Shown in pieces: positions 8,920 through 19,406 of a DNA stretch of 64,000 nucleotides (position 1 is its first letter; every line of letters begins with the position of its first letter). This stretch comes from Trichomonas vaginalis G3 (Eukaryota; Parabasalia; Trichomonadida; Trichomonadidae). A program made the position numbers and the translations under genes. The notes under the pieces were generated by a model. The model saw only the letters and a list, made by a program, of their open reading frames with translations, did not search any database and was not told the DNA's origin. Where the stretch lies: NCBI RefSeq assembly GCF_026262505.1, contig NC_067206.1:4740879-4804878 (forward strand), in the 5' to 3' direction.

Positions 8920-10584
8920 CAACAGTCCATGTAACAGAAGCATGTAATTTATAATATTACTATCTTTAACTAAACAAATCTTGCATTGAAAATGATTCAA
9001 TTTGTTCAAGGTTTCGAATTATGAATTTGCTTCAACTTTTCACTTAATAGTCCTGACAAAAGAATTTATTTCATTGAGAGAAAGATATTTTTCGAATTTG
9101 AAGGCCTTTAATAATCAATTTGAATCAAAGTAAAAATAAACAAGAGAGATAATATTGATTAATGACAAAAGCTCATAAATTTACTTATTTAAATGGATTT
9201 TGCGCTTATATTTGAAATAAGACACTTATGAAATCAAAATTTTCAAATTGAGAGGCGTAATAATAAAAAACAGACCTTTTACAGATAGAATTTAGCATTG
9301 TGGATTATCATATCAAGTAATTCACAGAGTAATATAGATAAAATTTCGAGATCAAATTTCAAGAAATTAAAAATCATTGTGTAAACGCAAAAATATAATG
9401 TATATTGCTTTTTTATTGACTTAAATAAAGATCTATTGAAACAGTAGTGTTTGGGAAATCAGTGATAAAATTTATTGAACTTGGCAAAATTAATGAAAAA
9501 TGGGAAAAACATGGAGTAAATAACTACTGTTGATATTGTTATATAAAAATATTTTCAAGAAAAGTTCGAGAAGATTGAAAACGATCAAATAAAATTTTTA
9601 ATTTGGATATACATTTAGACTAGCTTATCTTAGTAGAGGCGATTTTATGGCCAAATATAAGTTTTTAACGAAAAATGATTTTTGTTGAATTTTTTGTGAG
9701 GAGAGTTCAAAAAAACTTCAATGAAAATTGTAAACGATAAAAAAGTTTTTGATATGAGAAGATATACATTGATTGATTTAAAAGGAATTGCGTGTGTAAA
9801 AAAAAATATTAATTGTTCGAATAAATTTTCATTGTTACTAAAGTGGATAAAATATATCAAATAAGGATATTATAATGAAAGTTAAGAATAATCGTTTGAG
9901 ACAAACGGCGCGGTTAGAAAAAATCAAAAAAAGCATTACATGGATTTAATTATATTAAATGCAATTATTTATCAAATCAATGTGTAAAAATTGTAAACTG
10001 ATAGTATATTTTTTGAGAGTAGCATAAAAATTTTGAGAGAAAGTAACGAATATTTCATAAAACGCACGTTTTGTTAAGTGCATGTGATTATATAGTCCGA
10101 ATGAATTGCATGAAGCATACGCCGATGGCTATCAAAATTGAAATCATATTTCTTAGAATTATTGATTTGAGTTTCAGTCAATTTTTACATCTCTCAGAAA
10201 AAATTGAAAACACTTGTAAGGAAAATAAAAAATAGATAATTGCATTTGTATATTGAACCTGATACTTTTTGTCTTTCAGAATTCTCAAAAGTATCTCATT
10301 TTTCATAAATTATGCGGCAAAAAATTCAGAATTTTACTTTTATCAAACCGCAAAGATAAAATAAGAAAATTTGGAAATTTGTTTAAATGTAGTACTTATA
10401 TACATATTCACATAAAAAATTGCTTTATCAGTGAAAAGTGACCCTGATTTTTTTAATTCACCATCGAATAAATTATATCCATTCCAATAATATTACAATA
10501 GAACAAAAAATTCAATGTCTTATCAAATCGTTTTTTTATAGAGATTTAGCGGTTTTAATATTTTAAATTAAATCATTCCAGATA
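8920..10584. other. AT-rich gene-free stretch
   Basis: Only short random-looking frames. No motif, repeat or RNA gene recognised. Confidence 0.5.
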
Positions 10585-10839
10585 ATGTACTCATACCAAT
10601 CTGCCCAGCCATTCAGAACAGTCAGCAGCTTCAACTACGATTACAACTCAAATGATTCATCCTCCATATCATCATATGATTCCTTCTCGAATTTCATGTC
10701 CTCTTCATGTGACGAGTCAGGCGAAGGTTCCAACATTTCCCTTCAAGAAATGAGCTCATATAACAAATATGGATCAGCTCACTACTTCCTTTCATCGAAC
10801 AGTTCCATCTACACCACATCAAGTTGCTTCAAACTTTAA
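10585..10839 (+). CDS. Small Ser/Tyr/Asn-rich hypothetical protein
   Basis: 84 residues, MYSYQSAQPFRTVSSFNYDY followed by long Ser/Asp runs and a final SSCFKL. Low complexity, with no membrane segment or signal peptide. Support for a real gene: third-position bases are clearly richer in C than the flanking DNA, and a TCATTCC motif resembling the trichomonad initiator lies ~11 bases before the ATG. Composition resembles disordered, phosphorylation-prone regulatory proteins. No family assigned. Confidence 0.6.
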   Translation: MYSYQSAQPFRTVSSFNYDYNSNDSSSISSYDSFSNFMSSSCDESGEGSNISLQEMSSYNKYGSAHYFLSSNSSIYTTSSCFKL

Positions 10840-11857
10840 GCAATATTGATTGCCTTATTCCTTGTTTGTATGTAAATAGTATTTATCGTAAATTTATTCA
10901 TTGACTTTTTTTCTCACTCGGTAAATTTTTTCGATTATAATTTTTATTCGTTCAAACCTTAAATTAATAAGTCCATGTAGTTATACTATGCATGTTTAAA
11001 GATATTATGTCGACTATTTGGCTGTAGGTCGATACTTTAACCCTTGATATCCCATAATTTTTGAAGTCTTCATATATTATTTGATTCAATTATGCTTTTA
11101 TATATGCGTTATGCAGTATGTTAATAATCAATCGTTAAATTGTTATCCATTCGAGAAAATAAATATCCAAAATTATCATTTGAAAATAGAGCATTAGCAT
11201 CTATATTTAATCACCAATTTTGTCATGTTACAATTTGAGAATCTCTTTTTGTTTTTATGTCTCAATATGTAAGATTTGTTGTAAGATATATTTTTATGAT
11301 TTTTATTCAAATAAAAGCATTTGGGAGGAATGTATCTCAGATATCCTTCATAACACAGTTCATAAATGAGGAAATTTAATAAAATTTCCATTTTGATATA
11401 TTTTTATTTCCGCAACTCTTTGAAATTGTTTTTTCAAGTTAGGGATATTATATTTATACCACAAATGGCTGATTTTCAGAATTCATTTTTGTTAATTTGA
11501 TTTCTATGGTGATAAAGTATGCTTATGGATAAGTACTGCCGAAAAAGGTATCCTGCTAATAGATGTTATCCAAATTAAGGTTCGAAAAATATCAAACCAA
11601 AATCTTTGGAGTTATGTACTATTTTCTTCAATTAAGAATTTTCTTCGTGATGCCCTTGATAAATATTTGTGTGAAATTGAACAATCCTATAATTTAGATT
11701 TCACTCAAAATAATAGACTCATTTTCAAGACTGCTTACCTAAAAGGATAAGCTCTGTGTAAATTTATCAAATGGTTTTCCAAAGGAAATAAGAGCAAACA
11801 CATATTAGCAATTTCAGAACTTCGACAAAAAAAAATTGTCTCTCTCTCAGATGGAGA
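10840..11857. other. AT-rich gene-free stretch
   Basis: No gene-like frame; nothing recognised. Confidence 0.5.
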
Positions 11858-11863
11858 ATTTTG

Positions 11864-11883
11864 TCACTTTTTATATCACTTTT
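11864..11883 (+). promoter_or_regulatory. Tandem initiator-like motifs of the Kelch gene
   Basis: TCACTTTT occurs at 11864-11871 and again at 11876-11883. Both fit the Trichomonas initiator (TCAYTYW). The second would put +1 at 11878, 21 bases before the ATG, matching the very short 5' leaders known in this group. Confidence 0.65.
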
Positions 11884-11898
11884 GATTGATAGAAAAAA

Positions 11899-13056
11899 AT
11901 GGGCACTGAACAGAGCGTCAGCCGATTGGACTATGTTCCATTATGGGACGGCCTTGAAGTTCAGCCAGCCAAGCTAAAGCAAAAAGTACATAAGAAGATT
12001 CCTTTATTCAAAACTGCATACCATGGAGTTTGGTCTTTTGCTTACCCTGACTCTGTTGCGCCAGAACCACGCGTCGGGCATGCCTATATCTATGATGCTT
12101 CAACTGAGAGTATTGTTATTGCATACGGATATGGTTCTTCTCAAAGGTATCTTAATGATATTTGGATGTTAAATATTGCAACGAATAAATGGACTCAAAT
12201 AAAAGCCAATTTATTGTCTCCACGATCTTACCCATCCGGAACACTTGTTGGTAGACAATTTTATGTATTTGGCGGTGAATGCAATTCGAAATACTACAAT
12301 GACTTACATTCCATTAATTTGGATACTGGAGAAGTACGTATAGTTGAAGTCCCAGGTATTCAACCCTCTCCAAGATCATCTGCTGTCTTTTTTGCAATTC
12401 CAGATGCGTTATTTCTTTGGGGAGGCTCTACAAATGGTCAAATTCATAGCGGTGTACATATTCTTCGTGCCAATGCTGATGGCTGGCATCGCCATGAGTT
12501 AATGCACACAGGACGTGCAGCTCCAGCATATTGTACACATCGCGGCTGTTATTACATTTTCGGGTCAAGTAAAGGTCACGGTATAATCAAATTTGACCCA
12601 CACAAAAAGTCATTCGAGTCTCTACATTGCACAGGAACAGAACCATCTCATGAAATGTCGCATGCCGCCATTTGCGGAGTTAGTGACTATCTTTTCGTCG
12701 TTGGCGGAGAGGCAGAATCATCATTCATGCACATCTACGCACTGGACCTCAACAGAAATTGGTGGTTCGCATTTCATGTCCGACCAGACATGGAATCGCT
12801 CGGTCCTGAGGACGGAGCCATCAATAAAGTTGGCCTTTTCATGTTGCCGCGCGAACATTCCGCGACACTTGTCTACCACGAGAAAACAAGAACTCTCATC
12901 TCGACACTTGGCTCTAAAATGCACAACCCACCTCCAACGTTCCATCTGTCGATAGGACAAGCACTCGCTGCTTTGCATATGAGGAGTGATATGTATGATG
13001 TTCTCCACCTTAGCCTGCCGAAGAGTTCTTTAACTGCGGAAGTTGATGCTGAATAA
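11899..13056 (+). CDS. Kelch-repeat beta-propeller protein
   Basis: 385 residues with no other domain. From residue ~55 to ~300 there are about five kelch-type repeats. Each has an aromatic-Gly-Gly core (YVFGGECNSKYYNDL, LFLWGGSTNGQ, YIFGSSKGHG, FVVGGEAESSF), a preceding PR(V/S)GHA or PRSS motif and a later W (NKWTQI, DGWHRH, RNWWFAF). Such propellers are protein-interaction platforms, often in cytoskeletal or signalling scaffolds. The N-terminus MGTEQS fits the N-myristoylation pattern MGxxxS, so membrane attachment is possible. The start is supported by the initiator motifs. The stop codon is followed by AAA, giving the TAAA typical of trichomonad 3' ends. The specific partner is unknown. 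Confidence 0.9.
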   Translation: MGTEQSVSRLDYVPLWDGLEVQPAKLKQKVHKKIPLFKTAYHGVWSFAYPDSVAPEPRVGHAYIYDASTESIVIAYGYGSSQRYLNDIWMLNIATNKWTQIKANLLSPRSYPSGTLVGRQFYVFGGECNSKYYNDLHSINLDTGEVRIVEVPGIQPSPRSSAVFFAIPDALFLWGGSTNGQIHSGVHILRANADGWHRHELMHTGRAAPAYCTHRGCYYIFGSSKGHGIIKFDPHKKSFESLHCTGTEPSHEMSHAAICGVSDYLFVVGGEAESSFMHIYALDLNRNWWFAFHVRPDMESLGPEDGAINKVGLFMLPREHSATLVYHEKTRTLISTLGSKMHNPPPTFHLSIGQALAALHMRSDMYDVLHLSLPKSSLTAEVDAE

Positions 13057-13858
13057 AAATAGATTTTTTGTTATTAATTTTTATTAATTTTATAAAATAA
13101 TTTTATTTCTTCAGATTTTTTAGATTTTTATGGTTATACTCTTATACTTTAAATTGTTTAGCTAAAGTATTATTTGTTTTCTCTTACATCTTGTTTGTTT
13201 ACGTTCAAGTAAAATGAGATGAATATAAATAGTGAATTGGATAGATAGTTCTAGGATAAATCAAGATTACTTGGTACAACCTTTGATATTGGTACATAAA
13301 TCATGATCAAAAATCGAAATGAATTGTTTTCTAACATTTATTTAGTGATTCTGTTCTATCTTTTTATAAATCTAAGAATTGTGTCTGTTAAATTCGTATG
13401 TTAAAGTATTTTTGCAATTACAGTCTTTTGGGAAAAAATTATTTCGTAAATTTGGTAATCAAAATGAGCCATAATGGCGATGTCCGGATTAACAACCACT
13501 TGTTGCAGATTTCTCAAGGATATGTTGGTTAGTATTTTTGTAATTCAGATTCTTGGAATTTTGAATTGACGATAAGTGATAAAATGCTATATGAAAGTAA
13601 TGTTTATCCCTAGCAAGATTATTATATCATATAAAAATGGTATGTTATATTTTAGATAAAATAATGAATCTCCAAATCACTCGTAGATAAGCCATAATTT
13701 AAAAAATGATGGATTTTGTAACTAAATACTCTCTATTTATTCGATTTATCTATACTGAATTTAAATTCAACATTACACCCTGAAATGTAAACACTTTGAA
13801 TTTAAAAAACTACATAATTAGGATAGACGTAACACAAACATTTATATATCTAAATAAT
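13057..13858. other. Intergenic AT-rich DNA between Kelch and Myb genes
   Basis: It contains the 22-codon relic at 13464-13532 and otherwise nothing recognisable. The two genes converge here. Confidence 0.5.
13464..13532 (+). pseudogene. 22-codon frame resembling the start of an RPA3/RPA14-type protein
   Basis: MSHNGDVRINNHLLQISQGYVG followed by a stop. RIN(N/A)..L.Q....YVG resembles the N-terminus of the small replication protein A subunit (human RPA3 has RINAGMLAQFIDKPVCFVG). Base composition is much less AT-rich than its surroundings. No continuation is seen and no typical trichomonad 3' splice signal (ACTAACACACAG) follows. It may be a relic or a chance resemblance. Confidence 0.25.
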
Positions 13859-14359
13859 TCAGAGATCAAAATCAAACTGTTGAATATCTCCGTAATCAAA
13901 ATTGATGAGACCATCATCCATCATTGGTGGTTGGGTGAAGTCTTCGATAATATTCTGAGAATAGAGTGGTTGTGCTTCAATCTCATGAACGAACTCTGGT
14001 TCAGACTCGTGTTTATGTCTGTCCCTTTCTTCTTGTCTCATTAAGAGAGCATAACGACTCTTAATATTAATATCTGTACGGCCTGTGAACTCCTTAGCGA
14101 TTAAGGACCACTTTCTGCCATGTTGTTCAACGAGATTTAATAACTTCTCGTCATCTTCCTTGCACCATGGGCTGCTATTAAGATGTGGAGCAAGGTAGTT
14201 TTTATAACGATCTCTGCATTGACGAGCATTTCTTGTAACCATGTACTCACTAACTTTCTTCCAATTTGAAACACCAAGAACTTTAACAAGAAGCTTAAGC
14301 TTCTCATCTTCGGATGGTGTGAATTTATCCTTTGGGTGTGGCTTTCCAACTGGAGACAT
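13859..14359 (-). CDS. R2R3 Myb-like DNA-binding protein
   Basis: 166 residues from MSPVGKPHP. Two Myb repeats: residues ~13-55 (FTPSEDEKLKLLVKVLG, NWKKVSEYM, ARQCRDRYKNYL) and ~64-107 (PWCKEDDEKLLNLVEQHG, KWSLIAKEFTGRT, NIKSRYALLM). The last Trp of repeat 1 is replaced by Tyr, as is common in protist Mybs. The acidic/aromatic C-terminal tail (DDGLINFDYGDIQQFDFDL) could be an activation segment. Trichomonas has a large family of such compact two-repeat Mybs that bind MRE-like promoter sites. The upstream ATG at 14458 is rejected because an initiator motif lies 26 bases before the ATG at 14359. Confidence 0.9.
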   Translation of the reverse strand: MSPVGKPHPKDKFTPSEDEKLKLLVKVLGVSNWKKVSEYMVTRNARQCRDRYKNYLAPHLNSSPWCKEDDEKLLNLVEQHGRKWSLIAKEFTGRTDINIKSRYALLMRQEERDRHKHESEPEFVHEIEAQPLYSQNIIEDFTQPPMMDDGLINFDYGDIQQFDFDL

Positions 14360-14379
14360 CTTTATTGGGATGTGAATAT

Positions 14380-14387
14380 AAAAATGA
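14380..14387 (-). promoter_or_regulatory. Initiator-like motif of the Myb gene
   Basis: On the minus strand TCATTTTT, a full match to TCAYTYW, with +1 at 14385, 26 bases before the chosen ATG. It supports the shorter start. Confidence 0.6.
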
Positions 14388-14674
14388 ACTGAGGAAGATA
14401 GAGGAAACAAACGATATTCAATTTTCTGAACTCCCAAAACCTTTGAAAAATTATTCAACTCAAATTATAATTGCAGTAAATTAGAATATTTAATGTCATA
14501 CATGCGAGATTTAATAGTTTAAATTTTGTTATCCATAAACAATATTCTATGAGGTCTCTTAAAATATCAACTAAGATAAATTTTGAAAATCTGAAGTCTC
14601 ATCACACTTTTCAATGCTCGATTTTTAAAAACTGTTTAAAAATGGAGCTTATATTGAAATAGTGTAGAGACTAA

Positions 14675-14740
14675 AAATTACCTCAGACTTTTCAGAGGAT
14701 TGAGTTGCCACTCAATCCTCTGAAAAGTCTGAGGTAATTT
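14675..14740. repeat. Perfect 31-bp palindrome with 4-base loop
   Basis: AAATTACCTCAGACTTTTCA and the next 11 bases (14675-14705) are exactly inverted at 14710-14740 around TGCC. It could form a very stable hairpin or cruciform, or act as a two-way terminator. It is isolated in gene-free DNA 0.3 kb from the Myb gene. Confidence 0.93.
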
Positions 14741-17737
14741 GCAAAGTTTATTGAGTTTTTGATTTTCGGATTATTATTGGATGGTGAGTCTATTTATTAG
14801 TTATATGTGGTAGTTCTCAAATTTTTCAATATAAATTATTTACAAATCAGAAAATTGTTATTGTTACGGAGAAATAAAAAATGTCACAAATGGTATTTTA
14901 AATAGAATATCAACTTAAAATATTCCCCGTAATAATAACCGACAAAAATTGAAAGTGGGGTTATCAAAATTCAATTTAAACTATTCCGCCATAATTTAAT
15001 TAAAAATTAATCAATAACCTGATGTATAATGGCAATTATATCCGATCAGAGGATTTCTTTCAAAATGAATCAAATGTTGGTCGATGCAGATATATGTATT
15101 AGATGAGCAGTCAAGGAATTTTTTTCAAATCCGAGAGTTCAAACTCTTACCGTAACACTTTGAGAAATTTTATTTCTCACAATTTTTGTGAGTGTCATCA
15201 AATTTAATAGGACTAATGGGAAAATTGAGAATTTCCATGGTCATCAGGTATTCTTGATGTTTTAACTACGTACATATATTTTTAATAATATTTGCAAAAA
15301 ACAAGAAATGTTGATAAATCACCTTAGACAAGAAATTTCATTGACTCTCACTAATATCATTGATGTATTTATATTATCAAAGTATTATTTCAATTGATTT
15401 ATTTGATTTTATCATAATTATATCAATAAGTTTAATCAATTTATATCTGATAACTTCTCATATAAATTCTGTTTTCATGTAATATGTCCTTCTAAATTCT
15501 TCATATGAAATGGATATTTAGACTTTATTCAATTTGAAGATTGTGGAAATGTTACATTTCTATTTGAACACTTCGTCATATTGCTATTTAGACAAATACA
15601 TTTCATTTTTATATAGTTATCTTAAATAAAACAATTTCAATGATTTCCATTTTGATCAAATTTCTGTTATAGATGATTAGAATGCGTAGTATTGTTCACT
15701 TGTGTTATCATTTGGAAAACCATAGATATATTAATATATTGTCTAAAATCCTTAAGAAAATTGAAGATTCGATCCAATTCAAGTACTGAAAATCTATTTT
15801 CACCCTTATAAATACCATCATAAATAATGATATGGTTATTTCATCAAAATTTGTGACAAGAAATATGCTGAAAACGTCTTTTCTGTATCTCGTAAATATA
15901 TTATTCACGCTATACTATCAATATTTTAATAATTAGGTTTTCTGCATTGTTACTATTTCTTTTTTAGTTAACTATTATGATAACCCCAAATTCTTTCACA
16001 AATTGAATTCGAAGCCTAGTTTTTTTGTATGAGAGAATAATATTAATGAAAACATTGAGTAGATTCATTTGTATAATGATTTGGCTGTAGATGAATAATA
16101 AATCAGGATAATGATTTAGCAAATCAGAATTTTTTTAAATTGAAATAAAGAAAAATAAAAAAACAGCCCAGACATATATATGATTCGTGCATTTTCAAAG
16201 TAATTTAATCGCAATTGCGCATAATAATAACTTATTTCAAGAAATTTTAATCAAGAGTCCAAATTTAACAAATATGTTTGGTAAAACCTCTACTTCATTC
16301 CCTTACTTAAATTAAATTGAATTCCAATTAAAAGCATCAGAAGTTTATGTAATATATTTACCATTATTAGTGACTGAAAAGTAAAACTAAAAATAGTCAT
16401 CAAAAGTCAATAGAAAAGGGCTGACAAGATATAGATCATATGATTATAGTAGCATAATAATTCATTATTGATATATTTGAGAACAAAATGTATTAGGGAA
16501 CAATTCAAGTATACATTTTACTTTAGATTGGCATTATTTTGTTATTGTTCATGGATCAATAGTTCTACCTCATTATGAAGAACTATTTCATTAGCTGAGT
16601 TTTAATAATTAAGCATCATGAACGATGGAAACACTCCCCTTAATATGGCTTTTGCAAAAAAAAGTAAATAAATATTTCAACATCTCTACAACAAGTTGAA
16701 GAGATTGATTGAACCCAAATAGCGAAACTTGATGATTCTGGTTATCAAGATAAAAATACGAGCACAGCAGTGCGATGAAATCTTTGAAATATTCAAGCAC
16801 AGCTAAAAGTTATAATTTCCATGGATCTTGCTAGTAAAATGTAATTTTAAAGGATGCACAAAGTAAACAATGTACATAATTAGATCAAATAAAGGAAAGA
16901 CATCAATAGCTCGAAGATAATATTCAAGCTTCAAAAAATTAGTAATACTAATGAAAAAAATTTGCAATGATTAATCTGAAGCTAATATTATGTCTATGTA
17001 TCTCAATTGGTAATTGTTATGTTAACTCATTAGAGAATTTAAATTCATTTTGCTTATTATGAAAGAATTGAATGTATTTAAAGAGTACATGTGCTTTGAT
17101 TTTTCTTTGTCTTATTGCTTTCCAAAATTCATGCATGGTTCACTCAGTTTGGTGATGATTGAATTCATTGAACTGATTTTTCATAAGCTAATGTGCTTGT
17201 GTGTTTACTCAGAATTCACTTGTAAAAATTTATAGTCTTTAATATTCAAATATGATCCATTCTTTAGGTTTGAGAGTCAATTCTTTCAATTAGAGATTTT
17301 AGTATGGATATATTATATTATTGACCGATCACCCATCTGTGCACAGTAAAGTTACCCTGAACTTCAAAGTGATTAGAGAAAAATGAATATGGATAACTTG
17401 AAAATCTCAAGATTGGATTTTTTTATCTGAAAATCTCAATGAAAATCTTATTAAGATAATGTATTATCAGAATATAATTTGATTCCTTTAATATAAAGTT
17501 CAACTTCATCGGAAACGTTAATCCAGGATTAGGATCACTCAAATCCGAAAATTTATATTAAAAATATTATTAAAATGCTTTCCTAGATTCACCATATTAA
17601 GGGTAGAAGGTAACGTTACATTCTTTCAAAAAAACATCATCGACTTGGTTACTTGAAATAAGGGTTTCGTTTTGCTAAAATTGTCACTTTTATAGCATAT
17701 TTGTTTTTGGATGTTTTGCGAAACCAAAAAAAAAACA
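14741..17737. other. ~3-kb AT-rich gene-free stretch
   Basis: Short random frames only. At 17599-17625 GGGTAGAA is followed by the palindrome-containing GGTAACGTTACA and TTCTTTC, a loose likeness of the Maverick 46-bp site although it lies outside the element. Confidence 0.5.
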
Positions 17738-17739
17738 AA

Positions 17740-17742
<3 letters not shown>
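17738..17742. repeat. Left target-site duplication AACTA of Maverick A
   Basis: AACTA directly before the terminal A-run; the same five bases follow the right end at 43391-43395. Polintons typically make 5-6-bp duplications. Confidence 0.7.
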
Positions 17743-17779
<37 letters not shown>

Positions 17780-17845
17780 TAGTGGGGCTTCCAGGCACTT
17801 CGTGCCCTCTAGCCCCGAAGATGTTTAGTATAAATGAAGTTCTTA
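17743..17845. repeat. Left terminal inverted repeat of Maverick A
   Basis: An A-run of ~35 bases, then GGTAGTGGGGCTTCCAGG, a hairpin GGCAC-TTC-GTGCC, CTCTAGCCCC and TTTAGTATAAATGAAGTT. It matches the minus strand of 43300-43390. GGGGCT...AGCCCC encloses the inner hairpin. Confidence 0.92.
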
Positions 17846-17936
17846 TATACGGGTCTTCCAGGAGCTTTTCACAAATTATATATGTTTTCATGTTTTGTCA
17901 AGACTTCTTCGTAAAATCAGACAAAAATAATGTTTA

Positions 17937-17982
17937 GGGTAGAAGGTTAGATATAACCTCTTTTCTAACCTCTTTTCTACCC
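17937..17982. promoter_or_regulatory. 46-bp iteron/palindrome site, left-end version
   Basis: Layout 8+14+12+12: GGGTAGAA, GGTTAGATATAACC, TCTTTTCTAACC, TCTTTTCTACCC. Preceded by CAAAAATAATGTTTA as at the other sites. It lies ~195 bases inside the left end and ~85 bases before the methyltransferase gene. Half-sites are GGTTA/TAACC here. Confidence 0.7.
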
Positions 17983-18016
17983 TCTTGAATTTTCAAGACT
18001 TCTTCGTACATGTTTT

Positions 18017-18040
18017 GTCACTTTTCTGTCACTTTTCAGG
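18017..18040 (+). promoter_or_regulatory. Double TGTCACTTTTC motif before the methyltransferase
   Basis: TGTCACTTTTC occurs twice back to back, ending ~28 bases before the start; it fits the host initiator TCAYTYW. The ATG is also preceded by ACATTTTTATTATTATATAT, the Maverick leader type, so this gene may have both promoter kinds. Confidence 0.5.
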
Positions 18041-18067
18041 AAAAAACATTTTTATTATTATATATAA

Positions 18068-18886
18068 ATGAATTTTACAAAACCTCCGTTACCGTTCTTT
18101 GGAAATAAGAGTAAATGTAAAGATATTATATTGAGAGAACTTAAGAAACTACCGAATGGTCTAACATTTGTAGATTTGTTCGGTGGAAGTTTCTATATAT
18201 CCCATTTGTGCCATACTGTATTTCCTGACTCAAAGATTATATGCAATGACTTCGACAACTATATGAACCGTCTCAAACATATTCCAGACACTAACAAAAT
18301 ATTGAAAGAGTTAAAAGAAAAGATACCTATAGGTAAGATGGAACGTATACCATTAGATAAGAAAAATATTGTGAGAGAGGTTTTGAAAAAAGCAGAATAT
18401 ATAGACTGGGATAGTATATCTGCTAGACTATTATATAGTGGTGCTATAAGAGTTCATGACATTGAAACACTTATGTCAAAAGTTTTATATCTCAATTATA
18501 CAAATGTTTTCAAAGAGGACATAGAAAAATATATTGAGGGTATAGAGTTTGTGAGATGTCATTGGACAGAGTTGTATGAAAAATATAAAGACAAGGAAAA
18601 TGTTTTCTTTATGGTGGACCCACCGTTCTATAACACATGGGATTTTCAATACCAAGTAGACTGGACTTTGAGAGACTCTTTAGAAACTTTAGACGTTTTA
18701 CATAACCATCCATGCTTTTACTTTACATCCGATAAAAGTGGTTTGGAAACCGTTATGAGATGGTTAGAGGACATACATGACTATGAGTTTAGATATGACA
18801 AGATAGAATATGAGAGAGGTCCTATAAACTGGAGAAAGTGTCACAATAAAGAAATTTTATTGGTAAGTAAATGTGGTTTGAAATAG
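18068..18886 (+). CDS. D12-class (Dam-like) DNA N6-adenine methyltransferase, Maverick A
   Basis: 272 residues, the usual length of Dam-type enzymes, and the frame looks whole. Motifs: FFGNKSK (residues 10-16, SAM-binding motif X), FVDLFGGS (34-41, motif I) and the catalytic DPPF at 184-187. The family transfers methyl from S-adenosylmethionine to the N6 of adenine in a short palindrome, classically GATC. The Maverick B homologue (52770-53612) has the same motifs, with DPPY at the same residue number. It is the first gene inside the left end. The target cannot be read from sequence, but the near-absence of GATC in this element is suggestive. N6-methyladenine is abundant in T. vaginalis DNA. 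Confidence 0.88.
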   Translation: MNFTKPPLPFFGNKSKCKDIILRELKKLPNGLTFVDLFGGSFYISHLCHTVFPDSKIICNDFDNYMNRLKHIPDTNKILKELKEKIPIGKMERIPLDKKNIVREVLKKAEYIDWDSISARLLYSGAIRVHDIETLMSKVLYLNYTNVFKEDIEKYIEGIEFVRCHWTELYEKYKDKENVFFMVDPPFYNTWDFQYQVDWTLRDSLETLDVLHNHPCFYFTSDKSGLETVMRWLEDIHDYEFRYDKIEYERGPINWRKCHNKEILLVSKCGLK

Positions 18887-19002
18887 GACTACTTGTTTTA
18901 GGTTTTTTCCATTGTGTCATTTATTTATTTGACGTGGCAGAAAGATATAGAGAATATGAAGATGAACCAATGTCTGCAAATGTTCAGCATATGTACTCGT
19001 AA
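18871..19002 (+). CDS. 43-residue single-pass membrane protein overlapping the methyltransferase
   Basis: MWFEIGLLVLGFFHCVIYLF (residues 1-20) is a hydrophobic segment, followed by a hydrophilic tail DVAERYREYEDEPMSANVQ. The ATG overlaps the last 16 bases of the methyltransferase gene in another frame, and the stop is 24 bases before the next gene. Small membrane proteins are common in virus-like elements. No family recognised; supported by the clean membrane-plus-tail design and tight packing. Confidence 0.5.
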   Translation: MWFEIGLLVLGFFHCVIYLFDVAERYREYEDEPMSANVQHMYS

Positions 19003-19025
19003 GAGATATTTTTATCTAATATTAA

Positions 19026-19388
19026 ATGGACGCACAGAACTTAGCGAATGCACAGCAACCTGGACAACCAAACCCAGAGAATATTCCAAATGAAGTTAGA
19101 ATACAAACTGCAATGGCAAACTATGGTCAAGTGCCAACAGATGTACAAATGCAAACTGCCATGTCAAATGACGCTGCGTTAGGTTTGCCACCATGGTATG
19201 CAAATATGAGATGGAAAGAGTTTTATACAAACCCTGAAGTGGGATATAAACAACTTTATGCAGATGACGCGAACACAGGAGTTGACCCAGAATATGTTTT
19301 CTACCAGAGGAGAAATAGAATGTATGAGCTCCAGTTAAAAAATGCTATGGAACTCAGAAGGAAACGTAAGAGACTAGGCGGACATTAG
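19026..19388 (+). CDS. 120-residue Gln/Asn-rich Maverick protein
   Basis: Two imperfect repeats near the N-terminus (NEVRIQTAMANYGQVP and TDVQMQTAMSNDAALG), an aromatic middle (WYANMRWKEFYTNPEVGYKQLY) and a basic end (LRRKRKRLGGH). Leader GATATTTTTATCTAATATTAA is nearly the one at 52065. It lies in a run of short same-strand genes near the left end. Virion accessory role is a guess; no family recognised. Confidence 0.65.
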   Translation: MDAQNLANAQQPGQPNPENIPNEVRIQTAMANYGQVPTDVQMQTAMSNDAALGLPPWYANMRWKEFYTNPEVGYKQLYADDANTGVDPEYVFYQRRNRMYELQLKNAMELRRKRKRLGGH

Positions 19389-19406
19389 ATTTTTACATAT
19401 AGTAAA

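Noticed and set aside
12593-13008. 120- and 95-codon frames inside the Kelch gene
   Set aside because: Shadow frames of a well-supported Kelch coding sequence.
17649-17937. ORFs over the A/T homopolymer at the Maverick A left end
   Set aside because: Poly-Lys and poly-Phe runs are by-products of the terminal homopolymer.
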